64,000 nucleotides of DNA from Caldilineaceae bacterium. GTDB lineage: Bacteria > Chloroflexota > Anaerolineae > Caldilineales > Caldilineaceae. Each line of letters starts with the position of its first letter. The stretch's first letter is position 1. Positions 53,855 to 62,635 of the stretch are shown piece after piece. The DNA is taken from positions 1 to 64,000 of the forward strand of contig JAJDXQ010000009.1 of the NCBI GenBank assembly GCA_022823185.1. Reading direction: 5' to 3'. The notes beneath the pieces are model-generated. The model was given only the letters and a program-made list of their open reading frames with translations. It was not told the DNA's origin and did not search any database. A program made the position numbers and the translations under genes.

Positions 53855-54598
53855 TCAATACGTGGCCCGCCCGCCCGACACGTCGAACACGGCGCCGGTG
53901 GCAAAGCTGCAGGCGTCGCTGCACAGCCAGGCAACCATTTCCGCGTTCTCTTCCACCGTCCCAAAACGCCCCATCGGTATCTTGGCCGTCACCGTCTTGA
54001 TGTACTCGGGCGTCATCTCACCGAGCAGATCGGTCTGCACCATCGCCGGAGCCACGCAGTTGACGATGATGCCACTCTGAGCCAGCTCCTTGCCCAGCGA
54101 CTTCGTGAGCGCGATAACGCCTGCCTTGGCCGCCGAATACGCGCAGGCGTTGGCATTGCCCTCCTTGCCCGCCACCGAAGCCACGTTTACGATCCGCCCT
54201 CCCCCCTGGTCCAACATGAACGGGATAACCGCCCGGCTGCACAAGAAGACCGAAGTGAGGTCGGCCGCGACGACCCGGTCCCACTCCTCCAGCGGATACT
54301 CCCACGTCGGAAGCGTCGGTCCCGAAACACCGGCATTGTTTACCAGCACATCAATAGCGCCCAACTGCGCCATCGTGTCCTGCACCGCCTGCTCCACACT
54401 CGCCGGTTCCGTCACGTCGACCGCAAAAACAGCATCAAACGCCTGCCCGGCCGCACTGCCACGCAGCGGATCCGGGTCCAAGTCCCAAACCGCCACAGCC
54501 GCGCCCGCACCCGCCAGCCGCTGCGCGATCGCCAACCCTATCCCCTTCGCGCCCCCGGTAACAACCGCCCCACGCCCTTCAAAATCATACGCAACCAT
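53855..54598 (-). CDS. Short-chain dehydrogenase/reductase (FabG-like)
   Basis: A protein of about 247 residues: A-VVTGGAKGIGLAIA, V-AVWDLDPD (Asp after strand 2, suggesting NAD), D-VLVNNAGVSG, I-VNVASVAGKEGN, YSAAKAGV with the catalytic pair and N-CVAPAMVQTDL. The substrate is unknown; it is probably an alcohol or sugar dehydrogenase in the local catabolic set. The start was moved to ATG 54598 (MVAYDF), which has GGAAAG upstream. It is first in a three-gene minus-strand unit. Confidence 0.85.
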   Translation of the reverse strand: MVAYDFEGRGAVVTGGAKGIGLAIAQRLAGAGAAVAVWDLDPDPLRGSAAGQAFDAVFAVDVTEPASVEQAVQDTMAQLGAIDVLVNNAGVSGPTLPTWEYPLEEWDRVVAADLTSVFLCSRAVIPFMLDQGGGRIVNVASVAGKEGNANACAYSAAKAGVIALTKSLGKELAQSGIIVNCVAPAMVQTDLLGEMTPEYIKTVTAKIPMGRFGTVEENAEMVAWLCSDACSFATGAVFDVSGGRATY

Positions 54599-54658
54599 AA
54601 GCACTTTCCTTTACCGACCCTCAACTCGTCGAGCTAGCTATCCGAATATTCGCCGACC

Positions 54659-54728
54659 CCTGCAGTACTGACCACTGACCACTGGCCACTGACCACTGCA
54701 GTTCTGACCACCGACCACTGCAGTTATA
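54659..54728. repeat. Short tandem repeat (tgaccac/tgcagt units)
   Basis: Imperfect repeats of tgaccac(t) interleaved with ctgcagt between the divergent SDR and Gfo/Idh/MocA genes. They can pair with few neighbours and look like slippage products. Confidence 0.7.
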
Positions 54729-54860
54729 CCCCAAATCGGGGGAAAGTGCTACAGATAAGGCCAAGGCGACGTTCGTACCGACACAAGAACTGCGTTGGTC
54801 AGAACGGGAGCAGTTCAGCTAAAATGCAACGGCAGCATTACGCCCCGCTGGAGTGAATGA

Positions 54861-55913
54861 ATGGACAGATTGCGTATAGTCGTAATAGGCGCCGGGACCA
54901 TGGGCCGTCGTCATATCGAGTACCTGACGGCTAGCGGCGAATGCCAGCTCGCCGCCATCTGCGACCCCGATTCCGGGGCGGCCAATCTCGCAGCAAAGTA
55001 TGACGTCCCGTTCTTCCACGATGCCTACCAGGCTCTTGATCTGGCCTCACCGGACGGGGCCATCATCGCCGCGCCGACCCTGTTTCACGAAGAGCTTGCC
55101 CTGGCATGCATTCGCCGCGGCATCGTACCTCTGGTCGAAAAACCGATCACCGCTTCCCTCGACGAAGGGCAAAGACTGGTAGACGAAGCCGCCGCGGCCG
55201 GAATCCCAGTCCTGGTGGGACATCACCGACGCTACCATCCCCGCATCAAACGGCTTTGGAAACTGGTTAAAGAAGGGGCCATCGGCGCTCTGATCGGTGT
55301 TTCCCTGCTCTGGGCCGTCAAGAAACCGGATGCCTACTACGACGTCATCTGGCGAACGCGCGCCGGCGGCGGACCCGTTCTCACCAATCTCATCCACGAA
55401 ATCGACACGTTGCGGTACATCTGCGGCGAAATAACCAGCGTGTACGCCGCCACAAGTTCCGCCACGAGAGGCTTCGAGGTCGAGGACACCGCCGCCATAA
55501 CCCTGAATTTCGCGGGCGGGGTGGTCGGCTCGATCTTTCTTTCCGACGCAACGCCCTCTCCCTGGTCCTATGAACTGACGATGTTCGAGAATCCTTCCTA
55601 CGCGCACGTCCAGGGAAACTGCGCCTTCTTCTTTGGCTCCGAGGGCTCGCTCGCCTTTCCCACAATGGAGCTGTGGCGCTACCCCTCCGCCGAAAACGCC
55701 GGCTGGGAGTATCCACTCCAGCAGGTACAGCATGGGCCTGCCGATGCCGATCCGCTGGCAGCGCAACTGGCCCATTTCTACCGTGTTATTCGCAGAGAAG
55801 AGTCGCCCCTGGTCAGCGGCGAGGAAGGCCTGCGTACACTCGCGGCCACCCAGGCCGTGCTCTCCTCCGGCAGCGAGGGCAGACCGGTTGAGCTCCCGCC
55901 TGCCCGCCCCTGA
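54861..55913 (+). CDS. Gfo/Idh/MocA-family oxidoreductase
   Basis: A 350-residue protein: V-VIGAGTMGRRHIEYL Rossmann start, A-ICDPDSGAA, V-EKPITASLDEG (EKP motif), VGHHRRYHPRIK and a C-terminal alpha/beta domain with N-LIHEIDTLRYICGE, which provides the catalytic His. It reduces or oxidises a sugar, inositol or related cyclic polyol using NAD(P). It leads a plus-strand series with the molybdenum hydroxylase subunit 71 bases downstream. Confidence 0.85.
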   Translation: MDRLRIVVIGAGTMGRRHIEYLTASGECQLAAICDPDSGAANLAAKYDVPFFHDAYQALDLASPDGAIIAAPTLFHEELALACIRRGIVPLVEKPITASLDEGQRLVDEAAAAGIPVLVGHHRRYHPRIKRLWKLVKEGAIGALIGVSLLWAVKKPDAYYDVIWRTRAGGGPVLTNLIHEIDTLRYICGEITSVYAATSSATRGFEVEDTAAITLNFAGGVVGSIFLSDATPSPWSYELTMFENPSYAHVQGNCAFFFGSEGSLAFPTMELWRYPSAENAGWEYPLQQVQHGPADADPLAAQLAHFYRVIRREESPLVSGEEGLRTLAATQAVLSSGSEGRPVELPPARP

Positions 55914-55984
55914 CCCGTCAAGACTGTTTCTTCTATTTGCTACTGATATCGACGGCTTGGACATAAAACGAAAGGAGACGCCCG

Positions 55985-58306
55985 ATGGCATACGCAACCT
56001 ACATGGGTGCACAAGTCAAACGCAAGGAAGATCCCCGGCTCATTACAGGCAGCGGCTCATACGTTGGCGACCTGAAGCTACCCGGCATGCACTACGTCGC
56101 TTTCGTGCGCAGCCCCTACGCGCACGCCCACATCGCCGAGATCGACGTCTCCGCGGCCCTTGCCCTTGACGGCGTCGTCGCCGTCGTAACCGGTGACGAG
56201 CTGGCCGCCCACACCGAGCCAATGCCCTTCCCCTTTGAAGTCGGGTCGGCCGACGGCGAGGCAAATCGCGCACGCACGCACCATGCCCTCACAACCGGCA
56301 AAGTGCGCCACATGGGCGAATGCGTAGCCGCCGTCATCGCCGCCGACGCCGCAACCGCCGCCGATGCCGCCGAGGAAGTATTCGTCGACTGGGAACCCAT
56401 CTCCGCCGCCGGAGGAATCGAGCAGGCCCTCGAGCCCGATGCCGCAACTCTCTTTGACGACATGGACAGCAACCGCCAGGAGGTGTGGCGCCAGCAGGTC
56501 GGCGACGTCAACGCCGCTTTCGCCGCAGCCCACAAGGTTGTCAGTCAACGCATAACCAGCCAGCGGCTCGCAGCCGTACCCATGGAGGGCCGCAGCATCG
56601 TCGCCGCCCCCGACCCGACGACCGCAGGGCTGACCGTCTGGACCAGTACCCAGGCGCCCCACCTCGTGCGCGGCCAGCTCGCCGGCGTACTGCGCATGTC
56701 CGAGAACGCCATCCGCGTCATCGCCCCCGAAGTCGGCGGGGGATTCGGCGTCAAAATCGGCATCTATCCCGAAGAGGTCGCCGTGGCCAGCCTGGCCATG
56801 CAGTATAAGGTTCCGCTCAGCTGGGTAGAGGGGCGCAGCGAGCATCTCCTGACCACCACCCACGGCCGCGGGCAGATCGCCGATTACGCGCTGGCCGTCC
56901 AGGAGGACGGACGCATCACCGGCCTGCAGATGCGCGTCGTGGCCGACATGGGGGCCTATCCCATCGTCCTCATCATCCCTGAGCTGACCGGCTGGATGGC
57001 AGTCGGCGTCTACGACATCCCCGCCGTGGACATAGAGATTGACTGCGTCTTCACGAACACAACCCCCATCGCCGCCTACCGCGGCGCAGGCCGCCCGGAG
57101 GCCGCCTACTACATCGAACGCATGGTAGACCTGGTAGCAAATGAGCTGGGCCTGGACCCAACCGAAGTGCGCCGCAAGAACTTCATCTCCCCCGACGCCT
57201 TCCCCTACGATACGCCCACCACACTCACCTATGACAGCGGCGAATACGAAAAGTCACTGTCGAAGGCCCTCGACGTTTCCGGTTACGCCTCCCTCAGGCA
57301 AGAACAGGAGCGCCGCCGCAACCGTAACAGCGGTCCCCTCCTAGGAATCGGCCTTGCCACCTACGTCGAGATCTGCGGCTTTGGCCCCTATGAGAGCGCG
57401 GAAGTACGCGTCGAACCCAGCGGAACCGTCACCGTCTTCACAGGAATTTCTCCCCATGGCCAGGGACAGGAAACGACTTTTGCTCAGATTGTTGCCGACC
57501 AGTTGGGAGCCGACTACGATCAGATCGTTGTCAAGCACGGCGACACTGCCAATACGCCAATGGGCATCGGCACGCTGGGCAGCCGGGGCCTGGCCGTCGG
57601 CGGCACAGCCCTGGTGAGAGCGACGGGCAAAGTGAGAGACAAAGCCAAACAGATAGCAGGGCATATCCTCGAAGCCGCCGCCGAAGACATTGAGCTGACC
57701 GAAGGTCAATATCAGGTCCGCGGCGTCCCGGACAAGGCCGTGACCCTGGCCGACATCGCAGGCCGCGCCTACAGCGACGACCTCCCGGACACCATCGACT
57801 CCGGCCTCGAAGGCAACGACTACTTCAGGCCTGATCTGGTCTACCCGTTTGGCACCCACGTCGCCGTCGTCGAAGTCGAGAAAGCCACCGGCCGGGTCAC
57901 CATCCGTGAATACTACTCCGTCGACGACTGCGGGCCGCGTATCAGTCCCAAACTGGTCGACGGCCAGGTCCACGGCGGTCTCGCCCAAGGCATCGCTCAG
58001 GCCCTGTTGGAGGAGGTGGTCTACAGCGAAGAAGGCCAGTTGCTCACCGGCACACTGATGGACTACGCGATTCCAAAAGCGGCCCAGTTCCCAAGCTTCG
58101 TGACCGACTCAACCGTGACCCAAACACCCCATAACCCCCTCGGAGCCAAAGGGATCGGCGAGGCCGCGACCATCGGGTCCACGCCTGCCATCGTCAATGC
58201 CGTCATGGACGCCCTCAAGCCTCTCGGCGTCCGTCATCTCGACATGCCGCTCACACCCGAGAAAATCTGGCAAGCCATCCATCGCAACGGCGATGATGTT
58301 GGTTGA
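55985..58306 (+). CDS. Molybdenum hydroxylase large subunit (xanthine dehydrogenase/CoxL form II-like)
   Basis: The 773-residue protein binds molybdopterin cytosine dinucleotide. Landmarks: an N-terminal aldehyde-oxidase-type domain (KRKEDPRLITG), GGGFGVKIG near residue 250, the active loop A-YRGAGRPEAAYYIERMVD near 365 (not the AYRCSFR of true CO dehydrogenase), GQGQETT-type H-G-QGQET near 497, and GAKGIGEAATIG with the catalytic Glu near 720. It is full length for the subunit. The FAD and iron-sulphur partners are absent on both sides, so it must borrow them or work differently. The Moco operon lies 14 kb upstream. Confidence 0.85.
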   Translation: MAYATYMGAQVKRKEDPRLITGSGSYVGDLKLPGMHYVAFVRSPYAHAHIAEIDVSAALALDGVVAVVTGDELAAHTEPMPFPFEVGSADGEANRARTHHALTTGKVRHMGECVAAVIAADAATAADAAEEVFVDWEPISAAGGIEQALEPDAATLFDDMDSNRQEVWRQQVGDVNAAFAAAHKVVSQRITSQRLAAVPMEGRSIVAAPDPTTAGLTVWTSTQAPHLVRGQLAGVLRMSENAIRVIAPEVGGGFGVKIGIYPEEVAVASLAMQYKVPLSWVEGRSEHLLTTTHGRGQIADYALAVQEDGRITGLQMRVVADMGAYPIVLIIPELTGWMAVGVYDIPAVDIEIDCVFTNTTPIAAYRGAGRPEAAYYIERMVDLVANELGLDPTEVRRKNFISPDAFPYDTPTTLTYDSGEYEKSLSKALDVSGYASLRQEQERRRNRNSGPLLGIGLATYVEICGFGPYESAEVRVEPSGTVTVFTGISPHGQGQETTFAQIVADQLGADYDQIVVKHGDTANTPMGIGTLGSRGLAVGGTALVRATGKVRDKAKQIAGHILEAAAEDIELTEGQYQVRGVPDKAVTLADIAGRAYSDDLPDTIDSGLEGNDYFRPDLVYPFGTHVAVVEVEKATGRVTIREYYSVDDCGPRISPKLVDGQVHGGLAQGIAQALLEEVVYSEEGQLLTGTLMDYAIPKAAQFPSFVTDSTVTQTPHNPLGAKGIGEAATIGSTPAIVNAVMDALKPLGVRHLDMPLTPEKIWQAIHRNGDDVG

Positions 58307-58339
58307 GCCGATGAATTCCGTTAAGGGAGAAACGCACAG

Positions 58340-58774
58340 ATGAGCAGCTTCTACGTGGATATCGGCGACAGCGTTTCATTCAGCAAGACCGTCGGCGAAA
58401 GCGACGTCTATCTGTTCGCCGGCATCACCGGCGACCTGGCGCCGAATCATGTCGACGAAGAGTACATGAAGCGGTCCAGCTACGGCAGCCGCATCGCCCA
58501 CGGAGCCCTGCTGATCGGCTACATGTCCACCGCCTCATCCATGGCCATCGCCGCCTCGCGCAACGGAGCCGCCGAGACACCGGTCTCACTCGGCTACGAC
58601 CGCATTCGCTTCCTGGCGCCGGTCTTTCTGGGCGACACGGTCACGGTTCACTACGAGATCGTCGCCATCGACCAGGAGCGCAGGCGCTCCGTATCCGACA
58701 TACGCGTCACAAATCAGGCTGGGACCTTGGTTGCCGTGGCCCAGCATATTCTGAAATGGGTGGCAAACAGTTAG
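58340..58774 (+). CDS. MaoC-like (R-specific enoyl-CoA hydratase type) dehydratase
   Basis: A 144-residue hot-dog protein: F-AGITGDLAPNHVDEEY contains the catalytic Asp and His of the MaoC/PhaJ group (D-x4-H), followed by IAHGALLIGYM, and V-HYEIVAIDQERRR. It hydrates or dehydrates enoyl-CoA thioesters. It lies 33 bases after the molybdenum subunit gene, and the next gene follows 16 bases later, so it is part of the same transcription unit. Confidence 0.85.
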   Translation: MSSFYVDIGDSVSFSKTVGESDVYLFAGITGDLAPNHVDEEYMKRSSYGSRIAHGALLIGYMSTASSMAIAASRNGAAETPVSLGYDRIRFLAPVFLGDTVTVHYEIVAIDQERRRSVSDIRVTNQAGTLVAVAQHILKWVANS

Positions 58775-58790
58775 GAGATTGGAGGGGATC

Positions 58791-59534
58791 ATGCAGCAGG
58801 AGTGGCGAAACCAGCTGGCGGAGACAGCAGTTCTCAATCTGGGGCAGATCTTGCAAGGCGAGGAATTGGACACCTGGCGCGCTCTGTTTGACGCAGACCG
58901 CGCTGACTATCCCTACTTCTGGCGCGCCTACGGTCATCATCAGCAGGCCAATTACGACGCCCTGATCACCACCCCGCGCTTCGACGACCTCATTCGCCAC
59001 CCGCGCATTCTGCCCGTCATCGAGGACCTGATGGGCGGCCCGGTCTGCTTCGGCGAGATCGGCCTGCGCTACATGGGCCCCTACGACGGTCAGTTTCACC
59101 AAGGCTGGCACCGCGACAAACCCCACTGGCCCGAACATCCGCTGCGCATGGACTACATTCAGCTCATGGTCTATCTGACCGACGTGGACGAGAGCACGCA
59201 CTGCATCTCATTCTCGCCCGAGTCGATCGACCAGCCGGTTCTCTTGGACCAACAGGCCCAGCTGGACCGCGGCGGTGTCTACGACCTGCACGGACCAGCC
59301 GGGACCTGTGCCCTCTTCAATGTCGCTGCCCTGCACACCGCCACAACCCGGCCCACTACATCCGAACGCAAAACGGTCCAGATCTACTACGGTCACAGGG
59401 ACCGCGCGCCCCTTGCCAATGATTCCGGCATTCCCGCCACGCTGTGGCGCGATCACCCGGACGCCGAAACGCGGGCGTTCTACGGCGTCTTGAACCAGCG
59501 CACCAAACTCTACATGGCCGCCTTTGGCGCCTGA
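58791..59534 (+). CDS. Phytanoyl-CoA dioxygenase (PhyH) family protein
   Basis: A 247-residue Fe(II)/2-oxoglutarate dioxygenase: the H-x-D pair appears in FHQGWHRDKPHW, Y-IQLMVYLTDVDEST is the following strand, and the distal C-LFNVAALHTA region provides the last His with an Arg further on. The family hydroxylates acyl-CoAs or small metabolites. The start at ATG 58791 follows GGAGGGG. Confidence 0.8.
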   Translation: MQQEWRNQLAETAVLNLGQILQGEELDTWRALFDADRADYPYFWRAYGHHQQANYDALITTPRFDDLIRHPRILPVIEDLMGGPVCFGEIGLRYMGPYDGQFHQGWHRDKPHWPEHPLRMDYIQLMVYLTDVDESTHCISFSPESIDQPVLLDQQAQLDRGGVYDLHGPAGTCALFNVAALHTATTRPTTSERKTVQIYYGHRDRAPLANDSGIPATLWRDHPDAETRAFYGVLNQRTKLYMAAFGA

Positions 59535-59545
59535 CCGGACCCGCC

Positions 59546-60646
59546 TCAGACCGGACTGATCTCCCGGCAGCGCTCCAGAATCGCCACCTGGCGCCGCACA
59601 CTCGCCGCCGAGATGGCCGCCGGTTCGCCCGACCGGATCGTCTTGTAGATATCTTCGTACAGGGTGAACATGCCCGTGAAAAAGTTGAACTCCGGCGTGA
59701 AGCTCTCCTCTTTCCAGGGAAGCGTTTCACTGTTGTAGCTGCGGTCCGGCGTCGGCTTCGTGTCCAGCACCAGAGGCGGCGCCTCTTCCGGGTCAAAGTA
59801 CCGCCACTTGACCTCGCGCCGGTCCGCGCTTACGAGCGTGCCCTGCGTGCCCATCACCAGCCACGCATCCTGCGGATACGCGCAGCAGTTGGTCATCTCC
59901 ACATCGATGACAGGCCCGTCGTTCGGCTTGATAACCAGCTTGACGTGGCTCTCCGCGTCGCCCGCAAACAGAGGGGTCGTTTCCATCTGGCAGAAGATCT
60001 CCGGATCGGGATCGTCGAAAAAGTGAATGGCCCAGTCGATCGAATGGGCCCCCTTGTTGTTCAGGTCGCCGCCGCCGTACTTCTTCAGCGTCTGCCAGTC
60101 CCACCGTCTGCGAAAGCCGTTGCCCGTAATGCGCATCTGCACGATGCGCCCCAAAACGCCCGATTCAACGACCTCCTTGACCTTCAGAAAATCGGCGTGA
60201 TAGCGATAGTTCTGATTCACTGTCAGGAGCATCCCCGTCTCTTCGGAGACCGCGATCATCTCGTCCACGCCTTCCAGCGTCGGCGCCATCGGCTTCTCCA
60301 CGATGACGTGCTTTCCCGCGCGCATCGCCGCCGAAGCATCGCTTACGTGCAGCTGGCTCGGCGTGGCCACCACGAGCAGCTCCACAGCCTTGTCCGCGAT
60401 AATCTCATCTATCGTCGAGTAGGCCAGACAGTCAAACCGGTCAACCGCCTCCTCCTGCCGGGCCGGGTCCGGATCGCAAACCGCCGTGACCTGAAACTTT
60501 TCGCCAATCTGGGCCAGAACATTCGCGTGAATGCCCCATCCACTCCGCCCCAGCCCGCTGATCCCGATCCGCAGTGGTTCATCTCCATTGCCAGCTTGCT
60601 GTCCCTCGGTCATCCCTTGTGCATCTCTTGGCCTTGAATCCGCCAT
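59546..60646 (-). CDS. Gfo/Idh/MocA-family oxidoreductase
   Basis: A protein of about 366 residues: RIGISGLGRSGWGIHA, V-CDPDPARQ, V-VATPSQLHV, VEKPMAPTLEG, N-QNYRYHADF, and GGGDLNNKGAHSIDWAIHFF supplying the catalytic Asp/His. It has an N-terminal tail of ~25 residues before the Rossmann fold. It is convergent with the PhyH gene (11-base gap). The start at 60646 has AAGGAA upstream. The substrate is probably a sugar or cyclic polyol. Confidence 0.85.
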   Translation of the reverse strand: MADSRPRDAQGMTEGQQAGNGDEPLRIGISGLGRSGWGIHANVLAQIGEKFQVTAVCDPDPARQEEAVDRFDCLAYSTIDEIIADKAVELLVVATPSQLHVSDASAAMRAGKHVIVEKPMAPTLEGVDEMIAVSEETGMLLTVNQNYRYHADFLKVKEVVESGVLGRIVQMRITGNGFRRRWDWQTLKKYGGGDLNNKGAHSIDWAIHFFDDPDPEIFCQMETTPLFAGDAESHVKLVIKPNDGPVIDVEMTNCCAYPQDAWLVMGTQGTLVSADRREVKWRYFDPEEAPPLVLDTKPTPDRSYNSETLPWKEESFTPEFNFFTGMFTLYEDIYKTIRSGEPAAISAASVRRQVAILERCREISPV

Positions 60647-60807
60647 GTTCACGTTCCTTTCTTCAGGCAAAACACACGCCGCAAAAGCGCTCCGTCTTTC
60701 GAACGCCGCCGCGCCATGAACGATTGCCAGGGTAAACTGTCACGAAATGGAAGCTCCTGCAACTGTCAGCCCAAGGATAGCAGATTCTCCAACGAATGTG
60801 TAAAAAA

Positions 60808-60892
60808 TCCTCCAGTCCCTCCTCCCAACCCAATCCGCGCAAACGCCCTGTAGGGGCGCCCCTTGTGGGCGCCCAAGCCCCTCCGCACAGAA
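60808..60892. repeat. Interspersed 'ccctgtaggggcgcccc' repeat
   Basis: ccctgtaggggcgcccctt followed by gtgggcgcccaagcccctc repeats the block at 38990-39055, here with better internal complementarity (ggggcgccc arms). The interval 60647-61081 otherwise shows no gene. Confidence 0.7.
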
Positions 60893-61081
60893 TCATGCCA
60901 CCAACATGCGACCCCAACACGGCCGGCGCGACCTTCCCCCGCCGTTCCCCTGCCGTTCAGATCATCGCTACAACGAATCCGCGCAGATAGTATATAATCC
61001 ATGCGCGGCCATTCAGCCCGGCGGACCCGCAAGCACACGACAAAGCCACGTTGACCACGGGCCTATTCCGCCAGAAGAACG

Positions 61082-62626
61082 ATGAAACTCTCAATCCTGT
61101 TGATCTCCTGCTACGAACTGGGCCACCAACCGCTGAGCCTGGCCTGGCCCCTCGCCGCCCTGCGCGCAGCCGGCCTGGACGCAGAAACCGCCGACCTCGC
61201 CGTCGAACCGTTCCCCACCCACAGCGCCGCCAAAGCCGACCTGATCGCCGTTGCCGTGCCGATGCACACCGCTCTGCGCATCGGCGTCGACGCCGCCCGC
61301 CAGGCCCGCGCCGCCAACCCCGACGCCCACGTCTGCTTCTTCGGCCTCTACGCCTGGCTCAACCGCGCATACCTCCTCCAAAGCGCGAACGGACATCCCG
61401 CCGTCGCCGACTCCGTGGTCGCCGGCGAGAGCGAGTCCGTACTGGTTAAGCTCGCCCAGGCCCTCTCAGCCGGCCGCGGCCCGCAGGACCTGCAGGGACT
61501 TTCCACCGCGCAGCAGGAATCAGCGCCCAATCTGGAACGCCCTTCCCTCCCCCTGCCCGACCGAACGGCTCTGCCCTCTCTTGAACAATACGCTCACTAC
61601 GTCCCCGGGTCCGACGTCGAGTCGAGTCCCGTAACGACCGGCGGCCACGCGGAGGCTGAAGATCCCGTCGCATACCCGGCCGGCTATGTTGAGGCAAGCC
61701 GCGGCTGTCTGCACACCTGCCGCCACTGTCCCGTCGTGCCGGTCTACCGCGGCCGCTTCTTCGTCGTGCCGGTCGAGACCGTCTTGGCCGATGTCGCCCA
61801 GCAGGTCGAAAGTGGCGCCCGCCACATCACCTTCGGTGACCCGGACTTCCTCAACGGGCCGGGCCACGCCCGCAAAGTCGCCCGCGCCCTCCACCGCGCC
61901 TTCCCCCGCGTTACCTTCGACTTCACCGCCAAAGTGGAGCACCTGCTCAAACATCGCCGCCTCCTGCCCGAGCTCGCCGACCACGGCGCCTCCTTCGTTG
62001 TCTCCGCCTTCGAATCAACCAGCGACCGCGTGCTCTCCCGCCTCCAGAAGGGCCACACGCTTGAGGACATGGAAAACGCGCTTGCCGCCGTGGCCACCGC
62101 CGGGCTCTCCATCCAGCCCACCTGGATGCCCTTCACGCCTTGGACCAGCCTCGACGACTATCTCTTCATGCTGCGCTGGATCCGCAGACAGGGCCTCATA
62201 CCGCACGTTCCCGCCGTGCAGCTCTCGATTCGCATGCTCGTGCCTCCGGAGAGCGCGCTCCTCGCCGACGAAGACGCCTCCGAATGGCGGGGCACGCTCG
62301 ACGCCGCCAACTTCACCTACCGCTGGCTGCACCCCGATCCCCGCATGGACCAACTCCAGCTGCAGATTGCGCGTATCGCCGAACTGGCAGGCCAGGCCGA
62401 AGCGGAAAACGCGTCCGCGGCGGGCGGCAGCATCGCCAACGCCGCCGCCGGACACCCGACCCATCCACACGCGATCTTCCACCGCATCGAATGCGCCGCG
62501 CACGAGATTGCCGGCCGCCGCCCGCCCGACACTCCGACCCTCTCCTCCTACATCCCCCGTCCGCCGCGCCTGACCGAGCACTGGTTCTGCTGAGCGGAGC
62601 CCACCGCCGACCAGTTGGCCGGCTGA
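61082..62626 (+). CDS. CUAEP-tail radical SAM selenoprotein (B12-binding-type architecture)
   Basis: A 514-residue protein if TGA 62591-62593 is read as selenocysteine. The N-terminal ~150 residues resemble a B12-binding/Rossmann region. The 4Fe-4S cluster motif CLHTCRHC has Cys209, Cys213 and Cys216, followed by I-TFGDPDFLNGP and a radical SAM barrel. At the end, ...H-W-F-C is followed by TGA, then GCG GAG CCC (Ala-Glu-Pro), giving C-U-A-E-P, the tail that names the CUAEP/CCAEP radical SAM family, then eight residues and TGA at 62624. The pncB gene begins ten bases later. The reaction is unknown. Confidence 0.85.
62591..62626 (+). promoter_or_regulatory. Putative bacterial SECIS element
   Basis: Just 3' of the TGA, GCCGACC (62606-62612) and GGCCGGC (62617-62623) form an imperfect stem with apical loop AGTT about 20 bases after the TGA, inside the distance window known for bacterial SECIS and with a G in the first loop positions. 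Confidence 0.55.
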
Positions 62627-62635
62627 CCTGTGCGC

